Assembly (NCBI RefSeq): GCF_030160715.1
Contig: NZ_BSOW01000037.1
Location: 22,148 to 86,147, forward strand
DNA: 64,000 nucleotides
Direction: 5' to 3'
From: Bradyrhizobium iriomotense
GTDB taxonomy: Bacteria > Pseudomonadota > Alphaproteobacteria > Rhizobiales > Xanthobacteraceae
The stretch's first letter is position 1. The number at the start of each line of letters is the position of its first letter. The notes beneath the pieces are model-generated. The model saw only the letters and a program-made list of their open reading frames with translations. It did no database searches and had not been told where the DNA came from. The translations under genes and the position numbers were made by a program. Positions 16,980-27,938 of this stretch are shown here, piece after piece.

Positions 16980-19847
16980 TTACTCCGCGGCTTCCGCGTA
17001 ATCGCTCACCGGCGGGCAGGAGCACACGAGGTTGCGGTCGCCGTAGACGTTGTCGACGCGTCCCACCGGGCACCAATACTTGTCGGTGCGCGAGACGCCG
17101 TCGGGGAAGCAGCCCTCAGTGCGGCTGTAGGCGCGGGCCCAGTTGTCGTCGGCGATGTCGTGCACGGTGTGCGGCGCATGGCGCAAAGGCGAAGCTTCGA
17201 TCTTGAAGCGGCCGGCCTCGACCTCGGCGATTTCCTTCCGGATCGCGATCATGGCGTCGCAGAAGCGATCGAGCTCAGCTTTCGATTCCGACTCCGTCGG
17301 CTCGATCATCAGCGTGCCCGGCACCGGGAAGCTCATGGTCGGCGCGTGGAAGCCGTAATCGATCAGGCGCTTGGCGATGTCGTCGACGGTGACGCCGCTC
17401 GTCGTCTTCAGCGGCCGCGGATCGATGATGCATTCGTGCGCGACGCGGCCCTTCGCGTTCTTGTAGAGCACGGGGAAATGCGCATCCAGACGAGCCGCGA
17501 TATAGTTGGCGTTGAGGATCGCGATCTCGGTCGCGCGCTTCAAACCTTCGCCGCCCATCATCAAAATGTAGATGTACGAGATAGTCAGGATCGAGGCCGA
17601 GCCGAACGGCGCGGCCGAGACCGGGCCGACCACTGTGTCAGCCTTCGTTGCGGGATGGCCGGGAAGGAATGGGGCAAGATGCGCCTTCACGCCAATCGGG
17701 CCCATGCCCGGGCCGCCGCCGCCATGCGGGATGCAGAAGGTCTTGTGCAAATTGAGATGGCTGACGTCGGCACCATAATCGCCGGGCCGTGACAGACCGA
17801 CCTGTGCGTTCAGGTTCGCGCCATCGAGATAGACTTGGCCGCCATGGCCATGGACGATGTCGCAGATCTCGCGGATGTGCTCCTCAAACACGCCATGCGT
17901 GGAGGGATAGGTGATCATGACTGCGGCAAGATCTTTCGCGTGCTTGTCGGCCTTGGCGCGGAGATCATTGACGTCGACGTCGCCGTTCTTCTCGCAGGCC
18001 ACGACGACCACCTCCATGCCGACCATCGCGGCGGACGCCGGATTGGTGCCGTGGGCGGACGAGGGGATGAGGCACACCTTGCGGTCGCCTTCGCCGCGCG
18101 CGATGTGATAGTCCCGGATCGCGAGCAGGCCGGCATATTCGCCTTGCGCGCCCGAATTCGGCTGGAGCGAGATCGCATCATAGCCGGTGATGTCGCACAG
18201 CCACTTCTCAAGCCGCGCGAACAGCGCGTGATAGCCGCGTGCCTGCTCGCTTGGCGCGAACGGATGCAGGTTGCCGAACTCCGGCCAGGTCAGCGGCATC
18301 ATTTCGGTGGTCGCGTTCAGCTTCATGGTGCACGACCCGAGCGGGATCATGGCGCGGTCGAGCGCGAGGTCGCGGTCGCTGAGCTTGCGCATATAGCGCA
18401 GCATCTCGGTTTCCGAGCGATGCGCATGGAATACCGGATGGGTGAGGAAGGGCGTCGCTCGCTTCAACGCCTCGGGCAGTGCCTCGCGCGTGGTCGCGTC
18501 GATCTCGGCATAGGCGAGCTTACTGCCGAAAGCGCGCCAGACCGCCTCGATGGTCGCCGGCGTCGTGGCCTCGTCGAGCGCGATGCGCAGGCCGTCGCTG
18601 CCGAGGCCGAGATTGATCTTTTCGGCCGCCGCACGCGCGACGATCTCGTCGCGCTTCGCGCCAACGTCCACGCTGATCGTGTCGAAGAAGTTTTCGGAAC
18701 GTGGCGCGAAGCCGAGCTTGCGCAGGCCCGCGGCCAGCACGGCGGTGCGGCGATGCACATTGCGTGCGATCTGCAAGAGGCCTTCGGGGCCGTGATAGAC
18801 CGCATACATCGAGGCGATCACGGCAAGCAGCACCTGCGCGGTGCAGATGTTGGAGGTCGCCTTCTCGCGGCGGATATGCTGCTCGCGGGTTTGCAGCGCC
18901 AGGCGATAGGCGGGTGCACCACGCGAGTCCACGGAGAGGCCGACGATGCGGCCGGGCAGCGAGCGCTTCAGCGCATCGCGAACCGCCATGTAGGCCGCGT
19001 GCGGCCCGCCATAGCCCATCGGCACGCCAAAGCGCTGCGCCGAGCCAATGGCGATATCTGCGCCGAGCTCGCCGGGCGAGGCGAGCAGCGTCAGCGCCAG
19101 CAGATCGGCGGCAACGATCGCAAGCGCGCCCTTGGCGCGCAGCGTCGCAATTGCCGGCCGCAGGTCGCGCACCGCGCCCGAGCTGCCCGGATATTGCAGC
19201 AGCGCACCCAGCACGTCTGTCTTGTCGAGATCGGTGAGGGGATCGCCGACGATCAGGTTCCAGCCCAGGGGCTCCGCGCGGGTGCGCATCACCGCGAGGG
19301 TCTGCGGATGCACGTCCTTGTCCACGAAGAAGGCTTGCGCCTTCACCTGCGAGTGCCGCTCCGCGAGCGCCATGGCCTCCGCCGCAGCCGTCGCCTCATC
19401 GAGCAGCGAGGCGTTGGCGACATCGAGCCCGGTGAGATCGCAGATCATGGTCTGGAAGTTGAACAGCGCCTCCAGCCGGCCCTGGCTGATCTCGGGCTGG
19501 TAGGGCGTGTAGGCCGTGTACCAGGCGGGATTCTCCAGGATGTTGCGCTGGATCACCGCCGGCAGAATGGTGCCGGAATAGCCTTGGCCGATCAGCGAGG
19601 TGAAGACCTGGTTTTGGGCTGCGAGCTCAGCCATGTGCGCGATGGCTTCCGTCTCGCTCAAGGCCTTGCCGAGATCGAGGGGAGCTGCCTGCCTGATCGA
19701 AGCCGGCAGCGTCTCCGCCATCAGCGCGTCGACGCTTTTGGCGCCGACCGTCTCCAGCATCGCCGCGACATCGCGCGCGGAGGGGCCGATATGGCGGCGT
19801 ACGAAAGAGGCGGCGGTATCGCCGTTGGATTTGCGGTGCGCGGTCAT
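16980..19847 (-). CDS. gcvP: Glycine dehydrogenase (decarboxylating), P protein
   Basis: A 955-residue single-chain P protein of the glycine cleavage system, which decarboxylates glycine and loads the aminomethyl group onto GcvH lipoamide. The PLP lysine lies in HLNLHKTFCIPHGGGGPG. The glycine-rich loop near YGGPHAAYMAVRDALKRSLPG and the C-terminal MSFPVPGTLMIEPTESE segment are typical. I prefer the ATG at 19847 (GGAG six bases upstream) over 19859. It is the last gene of gcvT-gcvH-gcvP, 15 bases after gcvH, and is controlled by the glycine riboswitch upstream of gcvT. Confidence 0.97.
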   Translation of the reverse strand: MTAHRKSNGDTAASFVRRHIGPSARDVAAMLETVGAKSVDALMAETLPASIRQAAPLDLGKALSETEAIAHMAELAAQNQVFTSLIGQGYSGTILPAVIQRNILENPAWYTAYTPYQPEISQGRLEALFNFQTMICDLTGLDVANASLLDEATAAAEAMALAERHSQVKAQAFFVDKDVHPQTLAVMRTRAEPLGWNLIVGDPLTDLDKTDVLGALLQYPGSSGAVRDLRPAIATLRAKGALAIVAADLLALTLLASPGELGADIAIGSAQRFGVPMGYGGPHAAYMAVRDALKRSLPGRIVGLSVDSRGAPAYRLALQTREQHIRREKATSNICTAQVLLAVIASMYAVYHGPEGLLQIARNVHRRTAVLAAGLRKLGFAPRSENFFDTISVDVGAKRDEIVARAAAEKINLGLGSDGLRIALDEATTPATIEAVWRAFGSKLAYAEIDATTREALPEALKRATPFLTHPVFHAHRSETEMLRYMRKLSDRDLALDRAMIPLGSCTMKLNATTEMMPLTWPEFGNLHPFAPSEQARGYHALFARLEKWLCDITGYDAISLQPNSGAQGEYAGLLAIRDYHIARGEGDRKVCLIPSSAHGTNPASAAMVGMEVVVVACEKNGDVDVNDLRAKADKHAKDLAAVMITYPSTHGVFEEHIREICDIVHGHGGQVYLDGANLNAQVGLSRPGDYGADVSHLNLHKTFCIPHGGGGPGMGPIGVKAHLAPFLPGHPATKADTVVGPVSAAPFGSASILTISYIYILMMGGEGLKRATEIAILNANYIAARLDAHFPVLYKNAKGRVAHECIIDPRPLKTTSGVTVDDIAKRLIDYGFHAPTMSFPVPGTLMIEPTESESKAELDRFCDAMIAIRKEIAEVEAGRFKIEASPLRHAPHTVHDIADDNWARAYSRTEGCFPDGVSRTDKYWCPVGRVDNVYGDRNLVCSCPPVSDYAEAAE

Positions 19848-19862
19848 CGCTTGCTCCATCGC

Positions 19863-20231
19863 TTAAGCCGTGTGCGCCTTGTAGGCGGCTTCATCCATGA
19901 GACCGCCGAGCTCGCTCTTGTCGGCAATCTTGATCTTGAAGAACCAGGCCTTGCCTGCGGCATCCGAATTGACCAGCGCCGGCTCATCGACGACCGCCTG
20001 GTTGACCTCGAGCACCTCGCCCGAGATCGGCGCGTAGACGTCGGACGCCGCCTTCACGGACTCGACCACGGCCGCGGCTTCCGTCTTCTTCAACGCGCGG
20101 CCGACCTTGGGCAGCTCGACGAACACGACGTCGCCGAGCTGCTGCTGGGCGTAATCGGTGATGCCGACGGTTGCGACATCGCCGTCGATATCAAGCCATT
20201 CATGGTCGGAGGTGTACAGCGTCGTGGTCAT
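19863..20231 (-). CDS. gcvH: Glycine cleavage system H protein
   Basis: A 122-residue lipoyl carrier protein, MTTTLYTSDHEWLDIDGDVA. The lipoylated lysine is in VVESVKAASDVYAPISGEV. It shuttles the aminomethyl and dihydrolipoyl arm between P, T and L proteins in the cytoplasm. It lies nine bases after gcvT and 15 bases before gcvP in the same transcription unit. Confidence 0.97.
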   Translation of the reverse strand: MTTTLYTSDHEWLDIDGDVATVGITDYAQQQLGDVVFVELPKVGRALKKTEAAAVVESVKAASDVYAPISGEVLEVNQAVVDEPALVNSDAAGKAWFFKIKIADKSELGGLMDEAAYKAHTA

Positions 20232-20240
20232 TCTCGATCC

Positions 20241-21389
20241 TCAGCGTTTGTAGGTGTTTTTCACGAATGGCATGGCGGCGACGGTGAGCGGCAGCCGCTG
20301 GCCGCGCACTTCGGCAAACAGCTTCGTGCCGAGCGCGCTCTGCGCGGTGGGCACATAGCCCATTGCCACCGGCGCATTCAGGCTCGGGCCAAAACCGCCC
20401 GAGGTGACGGTGCCGACCGCCTCGGTCGTCGTCGCGTCCGCAAACAACAGCGCGCCTTCGCGCACCGGCGCGCGGCCCTCGGCGCGCAGGCCGACGCGGC
20501 GGCGGCTCGCACCCTGGTCGAAATGGGCAAGGATTTTCTGGGCGCCGGGGAAACCGCCGGCGCGGGCGCCACCGGTGCGGCGGCTCTTCTGCACCGACCA
20601 TTCCAGCGCGGCCTCGACCGGCGTGGTCGCAGTATCGATGTCGTGGCCGTAGAGGCAAAGCCCGGCCTCGAGCCGCAGGCTGTCGCGGGCGCCAAGCCCG
20701 ATCGGCAACACCTCGGAATTTGCGAGCAGCGCCTTGGCGAGGCGCTCGGCGTCAGCGGCCGGAACCGAGATCTCGTACCCGTCCTCGCCGGTATAGCCCG
20801 AGCGCGACACGAAGCAGTCGATGCCATCGACCTTGCGCGGGCCGGCGTCCATGAACTTCATGGAAGGCGCCTCTGCACAAAGTTTCGCCAGCACGGCTTC
20901 GGCCTTCGGACCTTGGAGAGCAATCAGCGCACGCTCGGTCAGCGAATCGATGATGCAGCCTTCGGTGAGGTGCGCGCGCAGATGCGCCTCGTCCTCGGCC
21001 TTGCAGGCGGCATTGACGACCAGGAACAGGTGATTGCCGAAATTGGCGACCATCAGGTCGTCGAGAATGCCGCCGTCGGCATTGGTGAACTGGGCATAGC
21101 GCTGCCGCCCCGGCGCAAGCGCCACGATGTCCTGCGGCACCAGGCGCTCCAGTGCTCTTGCCGCGTCCTCGACCGTGCCGGACTTCGACCGGAGCGCGAT
21201 CTGGCCCATATGGGACACGTCGAACAGGCCAGCGGAGCTGCGGGTATGCAGATGCTCTTTGAGGACGCCCGCAGGGTACTGCACGGGCATTTCATAGCCC
21301 GCGAACGGCACCATCTTGCCGCCGAGGGACACATGCAGCCCGTAAAGGGGGGTACGTCTGAGGGAGTTTTTGTCGTCGCACGCAAGCAT
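20241..21389 (-). CDS. gcvT: Glycine cleavage system T protein (aminomethyltransferase)
   Basis: A 382-residue T protein that transfers the one-carbon unit from GcvH to tetrahydrofolate, releasing ammonia. Typical segments are LFDVSHMGQIALRS near residue 58, the folate-binding stretch FVSRSGYTGEDGYEISVP, and LGARDSLRLEAGLCLYGHD. The ATG at 21389 has GAGGG eight bases upstream, within the riboswitch expression platform. It is the first gene of the gcv operon. Confidence 0.96.
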   Translation of the reverse strand: MLACDDKNSLRRTPLYGLHVSLGGKMVPFAGYEMPVQYPAGVLKEHLHTRSSAGLFDVSHMGQIALRSKSGTVEDAARALERLVPQDIVALAPGRQRYAQFTNADGGILDDLMVANFGNHLFLVVNAACKAEDEAHLRAHLTEGCIIDSLTERALIALQGPKAEAVLAKLCAEAPSMKFMDAGPRKVDGIDCFVSRSGYTGEDGYEISVPAADAERLAKALLANSEVLPIGLGARDSLRLEAGLCLYGHDIDTATTPVEAALEWSVQKSRRTGGARAGGFPGAQKILAHFDQGASRRRVGLRAEGRAPVREGALLFADATTTEAVGTVTSGGFGPSLNAPVAMGYVPTAQSALGTKLFAEVRGQRLPLTVAAMPFVKNTYKR

Positions 21390-21439
21390 CACAGGGGCCC
21401 TCGCGGTTCCCGGGGAGGATTCCCCGAAAAACCAGTCGA

Positions 21440-21615
21440 AGCCCCATCTGTCGCTGTGCCTGAGAGTATTATCCCGTCGGCGGGTGCCACCCGGGCCTCG
21501 ATGCCCGTCGGCGCCTCTTTCCAGATGCTGTCAAAGCCACGCGGTCCTTTTGCCTGAGAGTTTCCGGGGCGGTTGCTCCTTCGGCGCCGGCTACCTGAAG
21601 CCGGTCTCTCCCGAC
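21440..21615 (-). promoter_or_regulatory. Tandem glycine riboswitch controlling gcvTHP
   Basis: Two glycine aptamers lie head to tail on the minus strand. Each contains the diagnostic CTCTCAGGCA core (21551-21560 in the first aptamer, 21457-21466 in the second). The first core is followed by AAAAGGACCG and preceded by a GGAGCAACCG segment, as in the Rfam glycine riboswitch. Glycine binding should turn on the downstream cleavage operon. A hairpin CGGGGA-ATCC-TCCCCG at 21411-21426 lies between aptamer 2 and the gcvT ribosome binding site and lacks a T-run, so control of translation seems more likely than termination. Confidence 0.9.
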
Positions 21616-21638
21616 GTGGCCGTACGATACAGATAGGT

Positions 21639-21667
21639 ACAGAACACAGGCCGGCCAAGGCTGTCAA
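21639..21667 (-). promoter_or_regulatory. Probable promoter of the gcv operon
   Basis: On the minus strand a perfect TTGACA (21662-21667) is followed after 17 bases by TTCTGT (21639-21644), about 25 bases before the first aptamer. The -35 box is consensus and the -10 is weak. Confidence 0.5.
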
Positions 21668-21837
21668 CGCGGCCGCAGCTTCTATCAACGGCCGATTGCG
21701 CGCCTGCGGCAACCCTCTGATCTCTCTGCACAGTTTCTGGACAGGGCAGCCCACCTTGTCTAAAAGCGCTATCGCCCGCAGATATCAGCCTTAATTTCAG
21801 GTTTGGGCGGATTCTGGCGGATCTTGCACCCGATTGG

Positions 21838-24522
<2,685 letters not shown>

Positions 24523-24528
24523 ATCGCC

Positions 24529-25752
24529 GTGCGCCTCGTTCCTCGAGGACGTGGCCTTCGCGATCCCAATCTGAGGGATCGCCTCTACGAGCTCCTGGAG
24601 CACGATCCGCTGGCCTATTCCGCCGGATCGCGCTTCATCCAGGTCATCATCTGCGTCATCGTGCTCGACGTCGTGGCGATGACGCTCGCCTCTGTGCCGG
24701 ATCTGGACGTCCAATTCGACGCGCTGTTCACAGGCGTCGCCATTCTCGCCGTGATCGTGTTCGCGCTGGAATATGCGGCGCGGTTGTGGACGGTCGCGGG
24801 CCATACGCAGCGCAAGGCGTCGGCGCTTGCCGATCGGTTCTCCTACGTCTTCTCCGCGCTCGGCATCATCGATCTCATGGCGTTCCTCCCCGCGGCTGTT
24901 GTGCTGGCCACGGGGCGGCACGCGACGTTGGCGGAGCTCGGCGTGCTGCCGTTCTTCAAGCTGATCCGCTATTCGCCGGCGATGCGCTCGCTGCTCGCCG
25001 CCATCCATGCCGAACGGCGCGCGTTGATCGGATGCATCGTCATCCTGATCGGCGTGGTGCTCACCTTCGCCTCGCTCCTCTATGCCATCGAGCGCGAGGT
25101 GCAGCCGGAGAAGCTCGGCACCATCCCGCAGGCGATGTGGTGGGCGATCGTGACGCTCGGCACGGTCGGCTATGGCGACGTCGTTCCGGTGACGCCGCTC
25201 GGCAAGTTCGTCTCAGTCTTTGCCATCATCAGCGGCTTTGCCATGATCGCGTTGCCGGTCGCGATCATCTCCTCGGCCTTTGCGGAGGAGGTGAGGCGGC
25301 GCGATTTTGTCGTCACCTGGGGGATGCTGGCGCGGGTGCCGCTGTTCTCGCACCTGACCGCATCGGAGATCGCCGATATCATGCGGCTGCTGCGCGCCCG
25401 CACCATCGAGCAGGGCGAGATTTTGGTGCGGCGGGGCGATGCCGCCTCCTCAATGTATTTCATCACCGCCGGCGAGGTCGAGATCGAGCTGCCGAGCCAG
25501 CATGTGCGGCTTGCCGACGGCACCTTTTTCGGCGAGATCGCGCTTCTCCACAAGACCAAGCGCAGCGGCACGGTCACCGCCACGCGCAAGACGCGGCTCT
25601 TGTTGCTGGACGCCCAGGATTTTCACGCGCTGATCGAGCGCATGCCGACGCTCGCGGCCCATGTCCGCCAGACCGCAGAGGCCCGGCTCGGCGAGACCGG
25701 CGACCTTGCGGTCGCCGAGCTCGCGCAGGCGGAGAAGGAAAATGGTGGCTGA
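24529..25752 (+). CDS. Cyclic-nucleotide-gated potassium channel, MlotiK1-like
   Basis: A 407-residue channel. Six membrane segments precede a C-terminal cyclic-nucleotide-binding domain. An S4-like helix (FFKLIRYSPAMRSLLAAI) is followed by S5, then LGTIPQAMWWAIVTLGTVGYGD with the K+ selectivity filter TVGYG. The binding domain shows the phosphate cassette FFGEIALLHKTKRSGTV with its conserved Arg. The order and the pore-region wording closely match MlotiK1, so it should open on cAMP binding and conduct K+ across the inner membrane. It starts at a GTG six bases after the alaS stop and may be co-transcribed. Confidence 0.88.
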   Translation: MRLVPRGRGLRDPNLRDRLYELLEHDPLAYSAGSRFIQVIICVIVLDVVAMTLASVPDLDVQFDALFTGVAILAVIVFALEYAARLWTVAGHTQRKASALADRFSYVFSALGIIDLMAFLPAAVVLATGRHATLAELGVLPFFKLIRYSPAMRSLLAAIHAERRALIGCIVILIGVVLTFASLLYAIEREVQPEKLGTIPQAMWWAIVTLGTVGYGDVVPVTPLGKFVSVFAIISGFAMIALPVAIISSAFAEEVRRRDFVVTWGMLARVPLFSHLTASEIADIMRLLRARTIEQGEILVRRGDAASSMYFITAGEVEIELPSQHVRLADGTFFGEIALLHKTKRSGTVTATRKTRLLLLDAQDFHALIERMPTLAAHVRQTAEARLGETGDLAVAELAQAEKENGG

Positions 25753-25775
25753 GCGGGCTGATCAGCCCCGGGGCG

Positions 25776-26282
25776 CTAGCTCTTGCGCAGGAAGATGTAA
25801 TCCGCGGAGTAGGGCGCGCTTTTGAACTCGCCGGCCTTCTCGCAAGCACCCTCGAGCTTGCCGCCATGTGTGTTGATGCGCTGGACGGTGGTGACGGGCG
25901 TCAGAACGCCGCTGCCGCGGCGCGAGGCGACCTCGAGCTTCAGCCAGGGGATGTCGCCTGCGCTAGCACCCGGCGCGTTGCCGATGGCCTTGCCGACCAC
26001 GGCGCTGCCGTCGGCATTCTCCCAATTGGGACCTGCATAGTGCCGGCCGACGGTCTTGCCCTCGGCGAGCAGCGTCGCGATCGGCTCGCGGAACGCCCAA
26101 GCGAGCTTACCGTCGGTGCCCGCCTTGCACTCATAGACCTGCGCGCCCTCGGCGTGGACGCTGAGCACGACGCTCTCACCGGGGGCGGTGATGGCCTCGG
26201 GCAGCGCCGACTCCGCCGCTGCGGCAGGTCCGATCATGGCTGAGAGTAGCAGGCAGGGGATGGCGAACTTGATGATGGACAT
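25776..26282 (-). CDS. DUF3455 periplasmic protein
   Basis: A 168-residue protein with a signal peptide (MSIIKFAIPCLLLSAMIGPAAA) and the DUF3455 domain: VLSVHAEGAQVYECKAG, then WAFREPIATLLAEG, GRHYAGPNWE, and the final ADYIFLRK. Two cysteines (in YECKAG and GACEKAG) may pair. GGAGG before the ATG at 26282 sets the start. The family is widespread, secreted and of unknown function. It is convergent with the K+ channel gene. Confidence 0.85.
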   Translation of the reverse strand: MSIIKFAIPCLLLSAMIGPAAAAESALPEAITAPGESVVLSVHAEGAQVYECKAGTDGKLAWAFREPIATLLAEGKTVGRHYAGPNWENADGSAVVGKAIGNAPGASAGDIPWLKLEVASRRGSGVLTPVTTVQRINTHGGKLEGACEKAGEFKSAPYSADYIFLRKS

Positions 26283-26306
26283 GCGTGGCCTCCGCGCAAT
26301 GGTGTC

Positions 26307-26339
26307 AAAATGAATGGGCCGCGCTTGGGCGCGGCCCAT
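26307..26339 (-). terminator. icd terminator
   Basis: The minus strand has an 11-bp perfect stem (ATGGGCCGCGC / GCGCGGCCCAT) with a four-base loop, followed by TCATTTTGA, 45 bases beyond the icd stop. Confidence 0.65.
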
Positions 26340-26383
26340 AATGATGTCTAACCCCGATCAGGCGAAAATCATGCGCAGGCGAC

Positions 26384-27598
26384 TTAGGCCGCCAGCGCCT
26401 TCGTCAGGTTCTCGGCGACCTTGTCGAGGAAGCCGGTGGTGGAGAGCCAGCGCTGGTCGGCGCCGACGAGGAGCGCGAGATCCTTGGTCATGTAGCCGTC
26501 CTCGACGGTGTCGACGCAGACCTTCTCCAGCGTGGCCGCAAACTTCGCCAGTTCCGGATTGTTGTCGAGCTTGGCGCGGTGGGCGAGGCCACGGGTCCAG
26601 GCGAAGATCGACGCGATCGAGTTGGTCGAGGTCTCCTTGCCCTTCTGGTGCTCGCGGTAGTGGCGGGTCACGGTGCCGTGGGCGGCTTCGGCTTCCACCG
26701 TCTTGCCGTCGGGCGTGAGCAGGACCGAGGTCATCAGGCCGAGCGAGCCGTAGCCCTGCGCGACCGTGTCGGACTGCACGTCGCCGTCGTAGTTCTTACA
26801 GGCCCAGACATAGCCGCCGGACCACTTCAGCGCCGATGCCACCATGTCGTCGATCAGGCGGTGCTCGTAGGTCAGGCCCTTGGCGTCGAATTCTTTCTTG
26901 AATTCGCGGTCGAAGATGTCCTGGAAGATGTCCTTGAAGCGGCCGTCATAGACCTTCAGAATCGTGTTCTTGGTCGAGAGATAGACCGGGTAGTTGCGCA
27001 TCAGGCCGTAGTTGAACGAGGCGCGGGCGAAGTCGATGATGGAGTCGTCGAGATTGTACATCTCCATGGCGACGCCGGCGCCGGGGGCCTTGAAGACCTC
27101 CTTCTCGATCACGGTGCCGTCCTCGCCGACGAACTTCAGCGACAGCGTGCCCTTGCCCGGGAACTTGATGTCGGTGGCGCGGTACTGGTCGCCATAGGCA
27201 TGGCGGCCGATGATGATCGGCTTGGTCCAGCCGGGCACGAGGCGCGGCACGTTCTTGCAGATGATCGGCTCGCGGAAGATCACGCCGCCGAGGATGTTGC
27301 GGATGGTGCCGTTCGGCGACTTCCACATCTGCTTCAGGTTGAATTCCTTCACCCGGGCCTCGTCCGGGGTGATGGTGGCGCACTTCACGCCAACACCGAC
27401 CTTCTTGATGGCTTCGGCGGCGTCGATGGTCACCTGATCGTTGGTCTGGTCGCGGTACTCCATCCCGAGGTCGAAATACAGGAGCTGGACATCGAGGAAC
27501 GGGTTGATCAGCTTGTCCTTGATGTACTGCCAGATGATCCGGGTCATCTCGTCGCCATCGAGTTCGACGACGGGGTTGGACACCTTGATTTTTGCCAT
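26384..27598 (-). CDS. icd: Isocitrate dehydrogenase (NADP+)
   Basis: A 404-residue enzyme of the eukaryotic-like homodimeric NADP-IDH group that rhizobia use. It converts isocitrate to 2-oxoglutarate in the TCA cycle. Visible landmarks are VVELDGDEMTRIIWQYIKDK at the N-terminus, the substrate loop SPNGTIRNILGGVIFREPI, the metal-binding region CKNYDGDVQSDTVAQGYGSLG and the NADP-binding AAHGTVTRHYREHQKG. It is monocistronic with its own terminator. Confidence 0.97.
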   Translation of the reverse strand: MAKIKVSNPVVELDGDEMTRIIWQYIKDKLINPFLDVQLLYFDLGMEYRDQTNDQVTIDAAEAIKKVGVGVKCATITPDEARVKEFNLKQMWKSPNGTIRNILGGVIFREPIICKNVPRLVPGWTKPIIIGRHAYGDQYRATDIKFPGKGTLSLKFVGEDGTVIEKEVFKAPGAGVAMEMYNLDDSIIDFARASFNYGLMRNYPVYLSTKNTILKVYDGRFKDIFQDIFDREFKKEFDAKGLTYEHRLIDDMVASALKWSGGYVWACKNYDGDVQSDTVAQGYGSLGLMTSVLLTPDGKTVEAEAAHGTVTRHYREHQKGKETSTNSIASIFAWTRGLAHRAKLDNNPELAKFAATLEKVCVDTVEDGYMTKDLALLVGADQRWLSTTGFLDKVAENLTKALAA

Positions 27599-27938
27599 GA
27601 TCGGGGAAGCCTCTTGGGAACGGCGCTTTCGGGGCGCCAGCGGGAATATCCGCCGCCTCTTAGCATCCGGAAGCGGCGCGCGAAAGCCAAGGGATTATGC
27701 ACTTTTAGCCCATCCAGCATCCCCGACATGGGGGAGCCGCGGCGGCGCTGTGGCCAGCGGCGGCGCTCAAGTTTCGGGCGAGATTCAAAAGCCGAATCTA
27801 ACCCCGTTATTTCGCTTGAGAATTCTGTCAGGACAGGCAAACGAGGGCGCAACCAGGCGGCCGGTCGGCCGCCGGCTTGAATCAATTCCTAAGGCGGCCT
27901 CTCCAAGGCCTTGAGAACCAGCGTGAAAGCAGAACGAG
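27599..27938. other. Intergenic region between icd and the trmJ-type gene
   Basis: This divergent gap must hold both promoters. I see no repeat, no convincing gene and no promoter close enough to consensus to call. Confidence 0.6.

Noticed and set aside
17835..21557. A 1240-codon open frame on the plus strand
   Set aside because: It is the antisense of the gcvP-gcvH-gcvT genes; high third-position GC keeps the opposite frame open. The protein is Arg/His/Asp-rich low-complexity and resembles nothing.
26579..27880. A 433-codon plus-strand frame
   Set aside because: It is antisense to icd; composition and lack of a recognisable domain mark it as a shadow.
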